The notes under the pieces are model-generated. The model had not been told where the DNA came from. It saw only the letters and a program-made list of their open reading frames with translations, and did not search any database. 64,000 nucleotides of DNA, taken from positions 1 to 64,000 of the forward strand of contig NZ_MVHF01000038.1 of assembly GCF_002086485.1 (NCBI RefSeq), written 5' to 3'. The position numbers were made by a program, and so were the translations under genes. Below are positions 1 through 8,313 of the stretch, one piece after another (within the stretch, counting starts at the first letter, position 1; every line of letters starts with the position of its first letter). The DNA is from Mycobacterium aquaticum. GTDB taxonomy: Bacteria; Actinomycetota; Actinomycetes; Mycobacteriales; Mycobacteriaceae.

Positions 1-50
1 GGAAACTCGCGTCGCCCCGATGGAATTTCGATGACGCGACCTACGCGCGC
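1..50. repeat. Exact inverted copy of a hydrolase-gene segment
   Basis: These 50 bases are the exact reverse complement of positions 1233-1282, which lie inside the exported alpha/beta hydrolase gene. Read on the plus strand in frame from base 3 they encode the same peptide as that gene (KLASPRWNFDDATYAR). Identity stops sharply after base 50. The copy runs to the window edge, so its true length is unknown. It could be the end of a recent inverted duplication or a chimeric join at a contig end; the window alone cannot decide. Confidence 0.9.
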
Positions 51-97
51 CCGACGCGCCGCCGGCGGACCCCTTCGCTCCGCCCATGCCGGTCTGA
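51..97 (+). pseudogene. Possible 3' remnant of a Pro/Ala-rich protein gene
   Basis: From base 53 one plus-strand frame reads DAPPADPFAPPMPV and then TGA at 95-97. This resembles the C-terminal tails of secreted Pro/Ala-rich mycobacterial proteins. Upstream the frame is closed by TGA at 32-34, inside the 50-base repeated segment. The tail therefore looks cut off exactly where the repeat joins. It is short and the reading could be chance. Bases 98-160 show no further feature except the leader of the next gene. Confidence 0.3.
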
Positions 98-160
98 CCT
101 GACGCGAGTCACACTGATCGGAGCGCTGAGGAGCACGACCTCTGAGCTAACGTCGCCCTG

Positions 161-907
161 GTGATCGTGCTCCTGCCTCCTTCGGAGACCAAGCGCGCCG
201 GCGGAGATGGCCCGCCGCTGCGCCTGGACCAACTCAGCTCTGAGGCCCTCACGCCGCTACGAGAAGAGCTCGTGGACCAACTGATCGACCTGTCCGCCGA
301 CCTGTCTGCGAGCCGCAAGGCCCTGGGGCTCTCGGCCAAGCAGGACGCCGAGATCGAGCGCAATGCCGAACTGCGCTCGGCCCCGACGCTGCCGGCGATC
401 CACCGCTATACCGGCGTGCTGTACGACGCACTCGACATCGGCTCGTTGCGCGGCACCGCCGCCGAGCGGGCGCGGGCCCGGCTCGCCGTCGGGTCGGCAT
501 TGTTCGGCTTACTGCGTGCCGACGATCCGGTGCCCGCATACCGGCTGTCGGCGAGCTCGAAACTGCCCGGGCAACCGGGGCTGAGCACCCGCTGGCGTCC
601 GGTGCTGGAACCTGTGCTCGCCGAGTTGTCCGACCAGCAACTGATCGTCGACCTGCGATCGGGCTCCTACGCCGGACTCGGCCGCATACCCGGCGCGGTC
701 CGCGTACAGGTGCTCGCCGAGCACGCCGACGGACACCGCACCGTGGTCAGCCATTTCAACAAGGCGCACAAAGGCCGCCTGGCGCGGGTCCTGGCGAGTT
801 CCCGATCCGAGCCGGGCGACGCCGCAGCTGTGGCAGCGGTCGCCCGTAGGGCCGACATGCACGTCGAACGTGACGGTGACGAGCTGACCGTCGTCGTGCC
901 TGCCTGA
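161..907 (+). CDS. yaaA: YaaA (UPF0246) family peroxide-stress protein
   Basis: This is a 248-residue protein with GTG start. The N-terminus MIVLLPPSETK is the hallmark of the YaaA/UPF0246 family, and the C-terminal part has the family segment FNKAHKGRLAR near residue 205. Members are cytoplasmic DNA-binding proteins; in E. coli YaaA lowers free intracellular iron during peroxide stress and so limits Fenton damage. The length is normal for the family. The gene stands alone and converges on the hydrolase gene with only 10 bases between the two stops. The family call is firm; the function is inherited from E. coli. Confidence 0.88.
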   Translation: MIVLLPPSETKRAGGDGPPLRLDQLSSEALTPLREELVDQLIDLSADLSASRKALGLSAKQDAEIERNAELRSAPTLPAIHRYTGVLYDALDIGSLRGTAAERARARLAVGSALFGLLRADDPVPAYRLSASSKLPGQPGLSTRWRPVLEPVLAELSDQQLIVDLRSGSYAGLGRIPGAVRVQVLAEHADGHRTVVSHFNKAHKGRLARVLASSRSEPGDAAAVAAVARRADMHVERDGDELTVVVPA

Positions 908-917
908 CCCGTACGCG

Positions 918-1937
918 CTAGGCGAGTTTGCCGACTTGCACGATGCTGTCGGCGAATTCGCTCGGCGCCTCCTGCGGAACGTTGTGCCCGATGCCGTCCA
1001 ATATGCGGTGGGTATACTTGCCCGTGAACTGCCCGCGATAGGCGGCACCGTCCTTGTTGGGTCCGTCGAAATCGCTGCCGATCGTGATGGTCGGCACCGA
1101 AATCGGCGGCCGCGCAGCGAGTTTGCGCTCCAGATCGGCATACTGCGGCTCCCCCGGTGCCAGCTCGAGCCGCCAGCGGTAATTGTCGATGACGATGTCG
1201 ACATGGTCGGGATTGTCGAAGGCGGCGGCCGTGCGCGCGTAGGTCGCGTCATCGAAATTCCATCGGGGCGACGCGAGTTTCCAGATCAGCTTGTTGAAGT
1301 CGAAGGTGTTCTGGCGGTAGCCGGCAACGCCCCGGTCGGTGGCGAAATAGTACTGATACCACCAGCCGTGCTCGGCCTCCGGTGACAGCGGTTTCTGATT
1401 GGCCTCGAGATTGACGATCAGATAGCCGCTCACCGCAACCAGGCCCGCGCAGCGCTGCGGCCATATCGCCGCGACGATGGCCGCCGTGCGGGCGCCCCAG
1501 TCGAATCCACCGAGGATCGCCTGCGGGATGTGCAGAGCGTCCATGAAATCGACGACATCGGTGGCCAGTGCGCCCTGCTGCGCGTTGCGCCGCGTGCTGG
1601 CCGACAGGAATCGGGTAGAACCGTAGCCGCGTGCGAACGGCACGATCACGCGGTAGCCCTGTGCGGCGAGCGTGGGCGCCACATCGGCATAACTGTGGAT
1701 GTCGTACGGCCAGCCGTGCAGCAGGATCACCGGTTGGCCGTCGGGCGGACCCAGTTCCCCGTAGCCGACGTCGAGCAACCCTGCATCGACCTGCTTGAGC
1801 GGACCGAGGGAGGTATGCCCTTGGGCCGCAGATGTGGTCGGAGTGGCCGCGGTCGGCGACGACGAGCACGCTGCCACCGTCGCCCCCGCCGCCACGGCCA
1901 CCAGGCCCATCGAAAGATTGCGCCTGCTGATCACCAT
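918..1937 (-). CDS. Exported alpha/beta hydrolase, epoxide hydrolase/dehalogenase type
   Basis: 339 residues, ATG start preceded by a GAGAGGGG ribosome site. The N-terminus has SRRNLSMG followed by a hydrophobic stretch and AACSSS, which reads as a Tat signal with a lipobox, so an exported lipoprotein is likely. The fold motifs are HGWP (oxyanion region, about residue 74), GFDWGART (nucleophile elbow with Asp, about residue 142) and GIGHNVPQ near the C-terminus (catalytic His). An Asp nucleophile points to epoxide hydrolases, haloalkane dehalogenases or fluoroacetate dehalogenases rather than Ser esterases. The substrate is unknown. Bases 1233-1282 of this gene recur inverted at 1-50. Confidence 0.85.
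   Translation of the reverse strand: MVISRRNLSMGLVAVAAGATVAACSSSPTAATPTTSAAQGHTSLGPLKQVDAGLLDVGYGELGPPDGQPVILLHGWPYDIHSYADVAPTLAAQGYRVIVPFARGYGSTRFLSASTRRNAQQGALATDVVDFMDALHIPQAILGGFDWGARTAAIVAAIWPQRCAGLVAVSGYLIVNLEANQKPLSPEAEHGWWYQYYFATDRGVAGYRQNTFDFNKLIWKLASPRWNFDDATYARTAAAFDNPDHVDIVIDNYRWRLELAPGEPQYADLERKLAARPPISVPTITIGSDFDGPNKDGAAYRGQFTGKYTHRILDGIGHNVPQEAPSEFADSIVQVGKLA
1233..1282. repeat. Partner copy of the 50-base inverted repeat
   Basis: This internal segment of the hydrolase gene is identical, in inverted orientation, to bases 1-50. Both copies keep every third codon position, so the duplication or join is recent. Confidence 0.9.
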
Positions 1938-2147
1938 CGGACCCCTCTCCTGGGCACAGGCCCAGCATTACCGGAGGTTGATCATATTGGCGCTGCAGCA
2001 TTTTCGCCGCCACGCCGATGCCTGCCCCCACGCGAGCACCCGTTGGCCCGCCTACGAGACCCAGATCCACCCGCGTGTTCCGACGCTCACCGTCGATCAG
2101 CCGTGGTCGAATGGGGCTGTCACATCACCATTTTCACGGGAGCGAGC

Positions 2148-2777
2148 TTGGCCACCCCAGCACAGACTGCCCCGCCGTCTCTCCGGCAGCGGCCCCGGAC
2201 CGCAGGACGGCACCGCAAACCGCGGCAGCGCCGATGGCGGCCGGTCGGCATCGGCATCGCGGCCGCTGCCGTCGTCGCAGCCGCCCTCGGCGCCGGCACA
2301 GTATCGACACCTTTGACGAAACCACTGACGGGAGAACCGCAACCGCTCGCAGAGGTGAGAACGCCTGTCACGCAGCCTGCATCACCACGCAAACAGGACG
2401 CGGCACAACCTCTCGGTGCGCCTGCGACCGCGGCTTTCCGGTTCGACCAGCAGGGCTTCGTCGGCTCACCGGCCCGCTGCGAGAGCACCGAGACCGCCAG
2501 GGCGATCGGCCGCACCGAACGCTCGCTGGTGGTGATCTGCCAGGACCGCAGCGGCGCGTTGCAGTACCACGGCGTCCGGCTGAGCGATGCCGCAGCGTTG
2601 GCGGCCGCCGCCGCTACCGCGCCAGATCGGCGGTTCGTCGCACGCAGCCGCGGCGTGAGCTATGCGGTGTCGCCCAGCGAGTTGGTCGTGACCACCGGCA
2701 CGAGCCTGATCAAGCAGGAACGCATGCTCGAGTACCGCGAAATCTTGTCGTCCCCTGTGGTGGTGGCACCCAGGTAG
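2148..2777 (+). CDS. Mycobacterial membrane-anchored protein of unknown function
   Basis: I place the start at TTG 2148, five bases after GGGAG; the open frame extends further upstream but overlaps the promoter region of the divergent hydrolase and has no better start. The 209-residue product has a basic Arg/Pro-rich N-terminus, one membrane segment (GIGIAAAAVVAAALGAGTV, about residues 37-55), a Pro/Gln linker, then a compact extracytoplasmic domain with SPARCES, LVVICQ and a C-terminal SPSELVVTTGTSLI. I recall similar domains in mycobacterial conserved hypothetical proteins, with two Cys that may form a disulfide. No function is assigned. A strong terminator hairpin follows at 2907. Confidence 0.7.
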   Translation: MATPAQTAPPSLRQRPRTAGRHRKPRQRRWRPVGIGIAAAAVVAAALGAGTVSTPLTKPLTGEPQPLAEVRTPVTQPASPRKQDAAQPLGAPATAAFRFDQQGFVGSPARCESTETARAIGRTERSLVVICQDRSGALQYHGVRLSDAAALAAAAATAPDRRFVARSRGVSYAVSPSELVVTTGTSLIKQERMLEYREILSSPVVVAPR

Positions 2778-2906
2778 CCTTCCAGTCGAGCCGCACCCAT
2801 TTGCCAGGCGATGACCCGGCTACGGCCGCACTCATCCCACAGCTAACCAACAGGCAACGAGCCAGAGTCTTTGCGACCGCGGATGGTGGCGGGGGTTCCC
2901 CGCAGC

Positions 2907-2940
2907 CGAGGCGATCAGACCCCTCGTACTGATCGCCTCG
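2907..2940 (+). terminator. Hairpin terminator after the membrane-anchored protein gene
   Basis: Two perfect 12-base arms, CGAGGCGATCAG (2907-2918) and CTGATCGCCTCG (2929-2940), enclose a 10-base loop. There is no clear U tract, which is usual for mycobacterial terminators. The rest of the 2778-3240 intergenic stretch shows no gene I can support. Confidence 0.6.
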
Positions 2941-3240
2941 ACGTCCCCAAATCTTTGGACATCCGAAGCCGCCCTGTCAAGGGTAGAGTCCACATCGTTG
3001 CCATATTGCCAGGTCAGCGCGCCGACACAGATACCGATACCAGCGGTTTCGGCTTGTTCGTGCCCATACGTGACAACCGCGGGCAAACACCGGTGGATGC
3101 CGCGCGTCGAGGCAGCCCCTTCACATGAGGTGGCTAATATCACGAGAACATCTCGACACCTCTTCAGAGGTTGCTGCCCAAATTCTCGGCGGGTACGTCG
3201 AGCAGCGACGGTCCGAGCTCCGACCCCGTATGGTCGGGCC

Positions 3241-4632
3241 ATGTCGACCGAGACCCCCACCCGCACGGCCGGATTGCGAACAGCGCTTGCTCACGCCGAG
3301 GCATTCCTGTCCGGTCTCGATGACCGCCCAGTCGCGGCCAGGGGCGATGCGTCGACCGTGCGCGCGGTCCTCGGTGGCCCGCTACCCGCCGACGGCGAGG
3401 ATCCCGTCGCCGTCGTCGACACATTGGCCGCCGGAGCGGAGTCCGGACTGGTCGCCACCGCCGGGCCGCGCCACTTCGGCTTCGTCATCGGCGGGGCGCT
3501 GCCTGCCGCGCTCGCGGCCGACTGGCTCGCATCGGCGTGGGACCAGAACGCGGCGTATCACTCGCTCTCCCCCGCGGCCGCGGCCATCGAGGAGATCACC
3601 GCGGGCTGGCTGCTCGACGTGTTCGGATTATCGTCCGAGGCCAGCGTCGGATTCGTCACCGGCGCTCAGGGGGCGAACACGACGTGCCTGGCCGCAGCCC
3701 GGCATGCCGTGCTGGCGAGGGTCGGCTGGAACGTCGAACGCGACGGTTTGACCGGCGCGCCGCGGGTACGCGTGCTGTGCGGCGAACAGGCCCACGCCAC
3801 CATCTACACGGCGCTACGACTGCTCGGCATGGGTGACGCCACCGCGATCCGGATCCCGGCCGACAGCCAGGGCCGCATGGACCCCGACGCCTTGGTGCGA
3901 GTTCTCGCCGACGACGCCGGGCCCACGGTCGTCTGCGCTCAGGCCGGCAACGTCTCGACGGGTTCGTTCGACCCGTTCGACCACATTGCCGACGCTTGCG
4001 CAGCGCACCGGGCCTGGCTGCACGTCGACGGCGCGTTCGGGCTGTGGGCGGCTGCCGCACCTGCCATCCGGCACCTCACGCAGGGGGTCCAGCGAGCCGA
4101 CTCCTGGGCCGTCGATGCTCACAAGTGGCTCAACGTGCCCTACGACAGTGCGATGGCGATCGTGGCCGACTCCGACGCGCACCTCGCCGCGATGACGCTG
4201 GCCGGCCCCTACCTCGTCGCCGACCCGGGCCAGCGGGACGGCACCAACTACGTGCCGGAGAGCTCTCGCCGGGCCCGCGCCGTCCCCGTGTACGCGGCAC
4301 TGCGTTCGCTCGGCCGCACCGGCGTGGCCGAGCTCGTCGAACGCAACTGCGCGCAGGCCCGCCGCATGGCCACCCTGCTGGCCGACATCCCCGGCGCCGA
4401 GATCCTCAACGACGTGGTGCTCAACCAGGTGCTGGTCCGGTTGCCCGGCGACGACGACGCGAACCGGCGCGCGGTCGCGGCGATCCAGGCCGACGGCACC
4501 TGCTGGCTGGGTGGCACGACGTGGCAGGACCGCTATGTTCTGCGGGTGTCCTTCTCGAACTGGGCGACCACCGACGCCGATGTGGATCGAGCCGCCGCCG
4601 CGATCCGGGCTGCTGCCGCGTTGTCGCCATAG
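3241..4632 (+). CDS. PLP-dependent aspartate aminotransferase-fold decarboxylase
   Basis: 463 residues from ATG 3241; the frame is open upstream but has no family similarity there. Group II PLP decarboxylase signatures are present: GAQGANTTCL (phosphate-binding glycine turn), the PLP-stacking His in EQAHATIY, HVDGAFG with the PLP-ring Asp, and VDAHKW with the Schiff-base Lys. The family covers aromatic-L-amino-acid, glutamate and related decarboxylases plus some lyases, and the substrate cannot be read from sequence. It is only distantly similar to the second member at 10436. It converges on the MmyB-type regulator with 10 bases between stops. Likely cytoplasmic amino-acid or amine metabolism. 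Confidence 0.85.
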   Translation: MSTETPTRTAGLRTALAHAEAFLSGLDDRPVAARGDASTVRAVLGGPLPADGEDPVAVVDTLAAGAESGLVATAGPRHFGFVIGGALPAALAADWLASAWDQNAAYHSLSPAAAAIEEITAGWLLDVFGLSSEASVGFVTGAQGANTTCLAAARHAVLARVGWNVERDGLTGAPRVRVLCGEQAHATIYTALRLLGMGDATAIRIPADSQGRMDPDALVRVLADDAGPTVVCAQAGNVSTGSFDPFDHIADACAAHRAWLHVDGAFGLWAAAAPAIRHLTQGVQRADSWAVDAHKWLNVPYDSAMAIVADSDAHLAAMTLAGPYLVADPGQRDGTNYVPESSRRARAVPVYAALRSLGRTGVAELVERNCAQARRMATLLADIPGAEILNDVVLNQVLVRLPGDDDANRRAVAAIQADGTCWLGGTTWQDRYVLRVSFSNWATTDADVDRAAAAIRAAAALSP

Positions 4633-4642
4633 GGCACCGGCG

Positions 4643-5434
4643 TCACGGACCGGCAAGCCTGGCCAGCGCATCCTCGGACGACGAGCCGGGCTCGACCGTA
4701 TAGATGCCGAGCAGCTGGTCCTCGTCGCCGATCGGGTTGAAGGCCTCGTAGCCGAGCTCAAGGTCGCCGACGAGCGGGTGACGGTAGCGCTTGGTGCCGT
4801 GCCGAGGGCGGAACACATCCCGATCACGCCACCAACGTCGGAAGTCCTCATCCGACTCCGACAATTCGGCGATCAGCTCGGTCAGATCGGCATCTTGCGG
4901 ATGATGACTGGCAGAGAGATTCAACATGCCCACGATCTCGCGTCCCGACTCGGCCCAGTCGATGTAGAACGCGCGAGCGGCCGCGCTCTGAAACACGTAC
5001 CTGGCCAGGTTCTGCCGGTCGGTCGACACCGCATCGATCTCCACATGAAACGCCTGGCCCAGGGTATTCATCGCCAGCACGTCCAACCGGTGGTCCAGCA
5101 ACACAGCGGGCACATTGCGGATGTTCGCCAACATGGCGAGCAGGCCGGGCCGCGGAGCTTCGATAGTCGTCGGCCGGGCCGGTTGTTGCTGGGGTTTGGC
5201 CAGGGCGAACAGGTGCTGCTTCTCGACGTCGTCGAGCTGTAGAGCGCGGGCGACCGCATCGAGAACCGGGCTCACGCGCACGGAACTCGCCCACGCCGGC
5301 GGCGACGCCGATGTCCAGTCCTCCATGCGGGCGAGCTCCGAGGCGATCGGAATCGACGCCGCCGCCATCGCGTCCGCCATCGGATACGCAATCTGCCAGC
5401 CGGCGGACGTCGACGTCAGCGAGATCGTCGTCAA
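4643..5434 (-). CDS. MmyB-type transcriptional regulator with degenerate HTH
   Basis: The 263-residue frame opens with TTG at 5434 and is closed by a stop at about 5456. Residues about 75-263 match the ligand-binding MmyB-like domain of actinobacterial XRE regulators (VLDAVARALQLDD, NIRNVPAVLLDHRLDVLAMN, ARYVF, then RRWWRDRDV and HPLVGDLEL). Those proteins usually carry an N-terminal HTH with a GLRREEVA core and a YYxRLEQG recognition helix. Here the first 60 residues show neither, and neither other frame restores them. DNA binding may be lost or greatly altered. The gene is divergent from the SDR at 5503, a usual target position. Confidence 0.7.
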   Translation of the reverse strand: MTTISLTSTSAGWQIAYPMADAMAAASIPIASELARMEDWTSASPPAWASSVRVSPVLDAVARALQLDDVEKQHLFALAKPQQQPARPTTIEAPRPGLLAMLANIRNVPAVLLDHRLDVLAMNTLGQAFHVEIDAVSTDRQNLARYVFQSAAARAFYIDWAESGREIVGMLNLSASHHPQDADLTELIAELSESDEDFRRWWRDRDVFRPRHGTKRYRHPLVGDLELGYEAFNPIGDEDQLLGIYTVEPGSSSEDALARLAGP

Positions 5435-5502
5435 TCCGACCGCGCAGCAGCACTAGCCCGACACGCGATCCACCGAGTCAACAAACCCAGAGGAGAACGA
5501 CG

Positions 5503-6252
5503 ATGACCCAACAGTTCGCAGGAAAGACAGCCCTTGTCACCGGTGGCGGAACCGGCATCGGCCGAGCGAGTGCACTCGCATTGGCCTCACGCGGAGCTGT
5601 CGTGACCGTCGCCGGGCGCACCGAGACGACGCTGAAGGAAACGGTCCGCCTGATCGATGCGGCCGGCGGCACAGCTCGATACGTGATCGCCGACGTGACC
5701 GACGAAGCCCAGGTGGAGCTGGCGGTCGAGGCCGCCGCCGAAGACGGCCGGCTGGACCTGGCGCTCAACAACGCGGGGTACGACGGCGAGTACCAGCTGA
5801 CCACCGAGTACTCGACCGCCATGCTGAATCGCATGCTCGATATCAATGTCCGCGGGATGTTGTGGTCGATGAAGTACGAGCTCCGGAAGATGATCGGCCA
5901 GGGCTCCGGCGCGATCGTGAACATGGCATCGGGAGCGGGCCTGGTGGGGGTCCCCGGGTTCACGGGCTACACCGCCACCAAAGCCGCCGACATCGCCATG
6001 ACGCGGAGCTCGGCCTTGGAGGCCGCGCCGCACGGCATCCGCATCAACGCCGTGGCACCCGGGTTGGTGGAAACCGAACTGATCGCCGCATTGGACCCGG
6101 ATCACCGCGAGGCGCTCAGCTCTGCCCATCCGTTGGGCCGGATAGCCCGTCCGGAGGAGATCGCCGATGCTGTGGTGTGGCTGTTGTCGGACAACGCCAG
6201 CTTCATCACCGGAGTCGCTCTGCCGGTCGACGGCGGTTACAGCGTCCCGTAG
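5503..6252 (+). CDS. Short-chain dehydrogenase/reductase
   Basis: 249 residues from ATG 5503, preceded by AGGAG with 7-8 base spacing. Classical SDR motifs in order: TGGGTGIG (dinucleotide site, about residues 13-20), NNAG (about 90), the catalytic YTATK (about 155) and the C-terminal DGGYSVP. The Ser of the triad is in NMASGAG. Arg in AGRTE after the second strand favours NADP(H). The substrate is unknown. It is divergent from the MmyB-like regulator, which may control it; a hairpin terminator follows at 6266. Confidence 0.88.
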   Translation: MTQQFAGKTALVTGGGTGIGRASALALASRGAVVTVAGRTETTLKETVRLIDAAGGTARYVIADVTDEAQVELAVEAAAEDGRLDLALNNAGYDGEYQLTTEYSTAMLNRMLDINVRGMLWSMKYELRKMIGQGSGAIVNMASGAGLVGVPGFTGYTATKAADIAMTRSSALEAAPHGIRINAVAPGLVETELIAALDPDHREALSSAHPLGRIARPEEIADAVVWLLSDNASFITGVALPVDGGYSVP

Positions 6253-6265
6253 CGCTTCCAAAAGT

Positions 6266-6297
6266 CACCGGCCTGCCGCACCAGGGGCAGGCCGGTG
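6266..6297 (+). terminator. Hairpin terminator after the SDR gene
   Basis: Perfect 12-base arms CACCGGCCTGCC (6266-6277) and GGCAGGCCGGTG (6286-6297) enclose an 8-base loop, 13 bases after the stop codon. The stem is very stable and there is no U tract. Confidence 0.75.
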
Positions 6298-6437
6298 CAC
6301 CCGGGCGACTCCGATTTGACCGCCCCGCGCACACTGTGACCAGGCGACGGCCCGCCGCGCAGGCAGCGCCGAATATCCTTTAGTCGAATTCGAGCGAACG
6401 CCGAGACAGGTACGTCTTCGAAAGTGTGGGCAACCCG

Positions 6438-7331
6438 ATGGTGAACCAGCAGCAGGCCGACAAGATGACGTCAGGGAGAGGATTCATCGCGGCGCTCGAT
6501 CAGAGCGGCGGCTCGACTCCCAAGGCCCTGCGCCTGTACGGGATCGAGGACAGCGCGTACTCGTCGGAGGACGAGATGTTCGATCTGATGCACCAGATGC
6601 GGGCACGCATCGTCACCTCACCGGTGTTCGGCGGCGACCGAGTGCTCGCGGCAATCCTCTTCGAGCAGACCATGGACCGCGCCATCGGCGGCAAGCCGTC
6701 CGCCGCCTACCTGTGGGAGGACAAGGGCGTGGTGCCGCTGCTCAAGATCGACAAGGGCCTGGCCGAGACGACCGACGGCGTTCAGTTGATGAAGCCCATT
6801 CCGGGTCTCGACGCGCTGCTCGCCCGCGGGGTGCAGAACGGCATCTTCGGCACCAAGGCACGTTCGGTGATCGGCGCGGCCGATCCGGTCGGCGTCGCAG
6901 CAGCCGTGGCCCAGCAGTTCGAGCTCGGTTCGCAGGTGTTGGCACACGGCCTCGTCCCCATCCTCGAGGCCGAGGTGACGATCTCGATCGCCGACAAGGC
7001 CGAGGCCGAAAACCTGCTGCGCGACGAAATCGCCAAGAACCTCGAGACGCTGCCCCAGGGCCAGCGCGTGATGCTCAAACTCACCTTGCCGAGCGTGGCC
7101 AACCACTACGAGGTGTTCGTGGAGCACCCCAAGGTGATGCGGGTCGTCGCGCTTTCCGGCGGATATTCGCGCAGCGAGGCCAACGCCCTGCTGGCGCAGA
7201 ACACCGGGGTGATCGCCAGCTTCAGCCGGGCCCTGACCGAGGGGCTCTCGGCGCAGCAGTCCGACGAAGAGTTCAACGCCACGCTCGACGCCTCGATCCA
7301 GTCGATCTACGACGCCTCGGTCGCGGGCTGA
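6438..7331 (+). CDS. Class I fructose-bisphosphate aldolase
   Basis: This enzyme cleaves fructose 1,6-bisphosphate to dihydroxyacetone phosphate and glyceraldehyde 3-phosphate in central carbon metabolism, by a Schiff-base mechanism without metal. It is 297 residues and strongly resembles bacterial short class I aldolases: KGFIAALDQSGGS-like N-terminus (here RGFIAALDQSGGS), LLKIDKGL, GVQLMKPI, VMLKLTLP with a probable active-site Lys, and VVALSGGYSR. I start it at ATG 6438 (MVNQQQADKM), which fits family N-termini; GTG 6426 is possible. It is followed closely by the hydrolase at 7354, probably in one transcript. Confidence 0.9.
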   Translation: MVNQQQADKMTSGRGFIAALDQSGGSTPKALRLYGIEDSAYSSEDEMFDLMHQMRARIVTSPVFGGDRVLAAILFEQTMDRAIGGKPSAAYLWEDKGVVPLLKIDKGLAETTDGVQLMKPIPGLDALLARGVQNGIFGTKARSVIGAADPVGVAAAVAQQFELGSQVLAHGLVPILEAEVTISIADKAEAENLLRDEIAKNLETLPQGQRVMLKLTLPSVANHYEVFVEHPKVMRVVALSGGYSRSEANALLAQNTGVIASFSRALTEGLSAQQSDEEFNATLDASIQSIYDASVAG

Positions 7332-7353
7332 CGCCGGCCAGAAAGATACGCAC

Positions 7354-8280
7354 ATGGTCATCTCTATCGCCCGCCCCAAGCTGGAGGGCAACATCGCCGT
7401 CGGCGACGACCGGCAGATCGGATTCGCCGAATTCGGGGATCCGCAGGGGCGGGCGGTGTTCTGGCTGCACGGCACGCCCGGCGCCCGACGGCAGATCCCG
7501 ACCGAAGCCCGGATGTACGCCGAGCAGAACAACATTCGGCTGATCGGGGTCGACCGGCCGGGCATCGGCTCCTCCACGCCGCACCAGTACGACCGGGTGC
7601 TCGATTTCGGTGACGATCTGCAAACCATCGCCGACACGCTCGGTATCGACAAGATGGCGGTCGTCGGGCTGTCCGGTGGTGGGCCCTACACCCTGGCGTG
7701 CGCGGCCGCCATGCCCGACCGGGTGACCGCCGCAGGCGTACTCGGCGGGGTGGCCCCGCTGGTGGGCCCCGACGGCATCCACAGCGGTCTGATGGATCTC
7801 GGCGCCACTGTGGCGCCGCTCCTGCAGGTTGCGGGCATGCCGATCCGGTTGGCGGCGTCCGGGCTGATCCGGCTGATCCGCCCGGTGGCGTCCCCGGCCC
7901 TGGAGATCTACGCCCGGATGTCCCCCGAGGGCGACCGCCGGATGCTGGGCCGCCCGGAGTTCAAGGCGATGTTCCTCGACGACCTCCTCAACGGCAGCCG
8001 CAAGCAACTGGCTGCGCCGTTCTACGACATCGTCGTGTTCACCCGCGACTGGGGCTTCCGGCTGGATGAGATCACTGTGCCGGTGCGGTGGTGGCACGGC
8101 GACCATGACCACATCGTCCCGTTCGCCCACGGCCGGCACATGGTGTCGAGACTGCGCGACGCGCAACTCACCGAGTTGCCCTACGAGAGCCATCTGGGCG
8201 GGCTTGGCTGTGCCGAGGAGATCATGCGCACCATGATCGAGGTTTGGGACTCTGCGGAAGGCACCGCACCGCAGGGTTGA
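7354..8280 (+). CDS. Alpha/beta hydrolase
   Basis: 308 residues, ATG start 22 bases after the aldolase stop. Motifs: WLHGTPGAR (oxyanion region, about residue 37), GLSGGGPY (Ser nucleophile elbow, about residue 106), WWHGDHDHIVPF (acid Asp) and YESHLGG (catalytic His). The product is cytoplasmic, with no signal peptide. This is a Ser-hydrolase of the carboxylesterase/lipase-like type with unknown substrate. Its TGA stop overlaps the -35 hexamer of the promoter driving the next gene. Confidence 0.82.
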   Translation: MVISIARPKLEGNIAVGDDRQIGFAEFGDPQGRAVFWLHGTPGARRQIPTEARMYAEQNNIRLIGVDRPGIGSSTPHQYDRVLDFGDDLQTIADTLGIDKMAVVGLSGGGPYTLACAAAMPDRVTAAGVLGGVAPLVGPDGIHSGLMDLGATVAPLLQVAGMPIRLAASGLIRLIRPVASPALEIYARMSPEGDRRMLGRPEFKAMFLDDLLNGSRKQLAAPFYDIVVFTRDWGFRLDEITVPVRWWHGDHDHIVPFAHGRHMVSRLRDAQLTELPYESHLGGLGCAEEIMRTMIEVWDSAEGTAPQG

Positions 8281-8307
8281 CCTCAACTATTGTTGAGGAT
8301 GGAGGCT
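8277..8307 (+). promoter_or_regulatory. SoxR/MerR-type promoter-operator, probably leaderless
   Basis: The sequence CCTCAACTATTGTTGAGG (8281-8298) is a perfect 7-base inverted repeat with a 4-base centre. It differs from the E. coli SoxR box CCTCAAGTTAACTTGAGG mainly at the inner bases. It lies between a -35 TTGACC (8277-8282) and, after the 19-base spacer typical of MerR-family promoters, a weak -10 GAGGCT (8302-8307). A start 7 bases further on falls on the A of ATG 8314, so the mRNA may be leaderless. No MerR-family gene is in the window. Confidence 0.6.
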
Positions 8308-8313
8308 GTCGTC

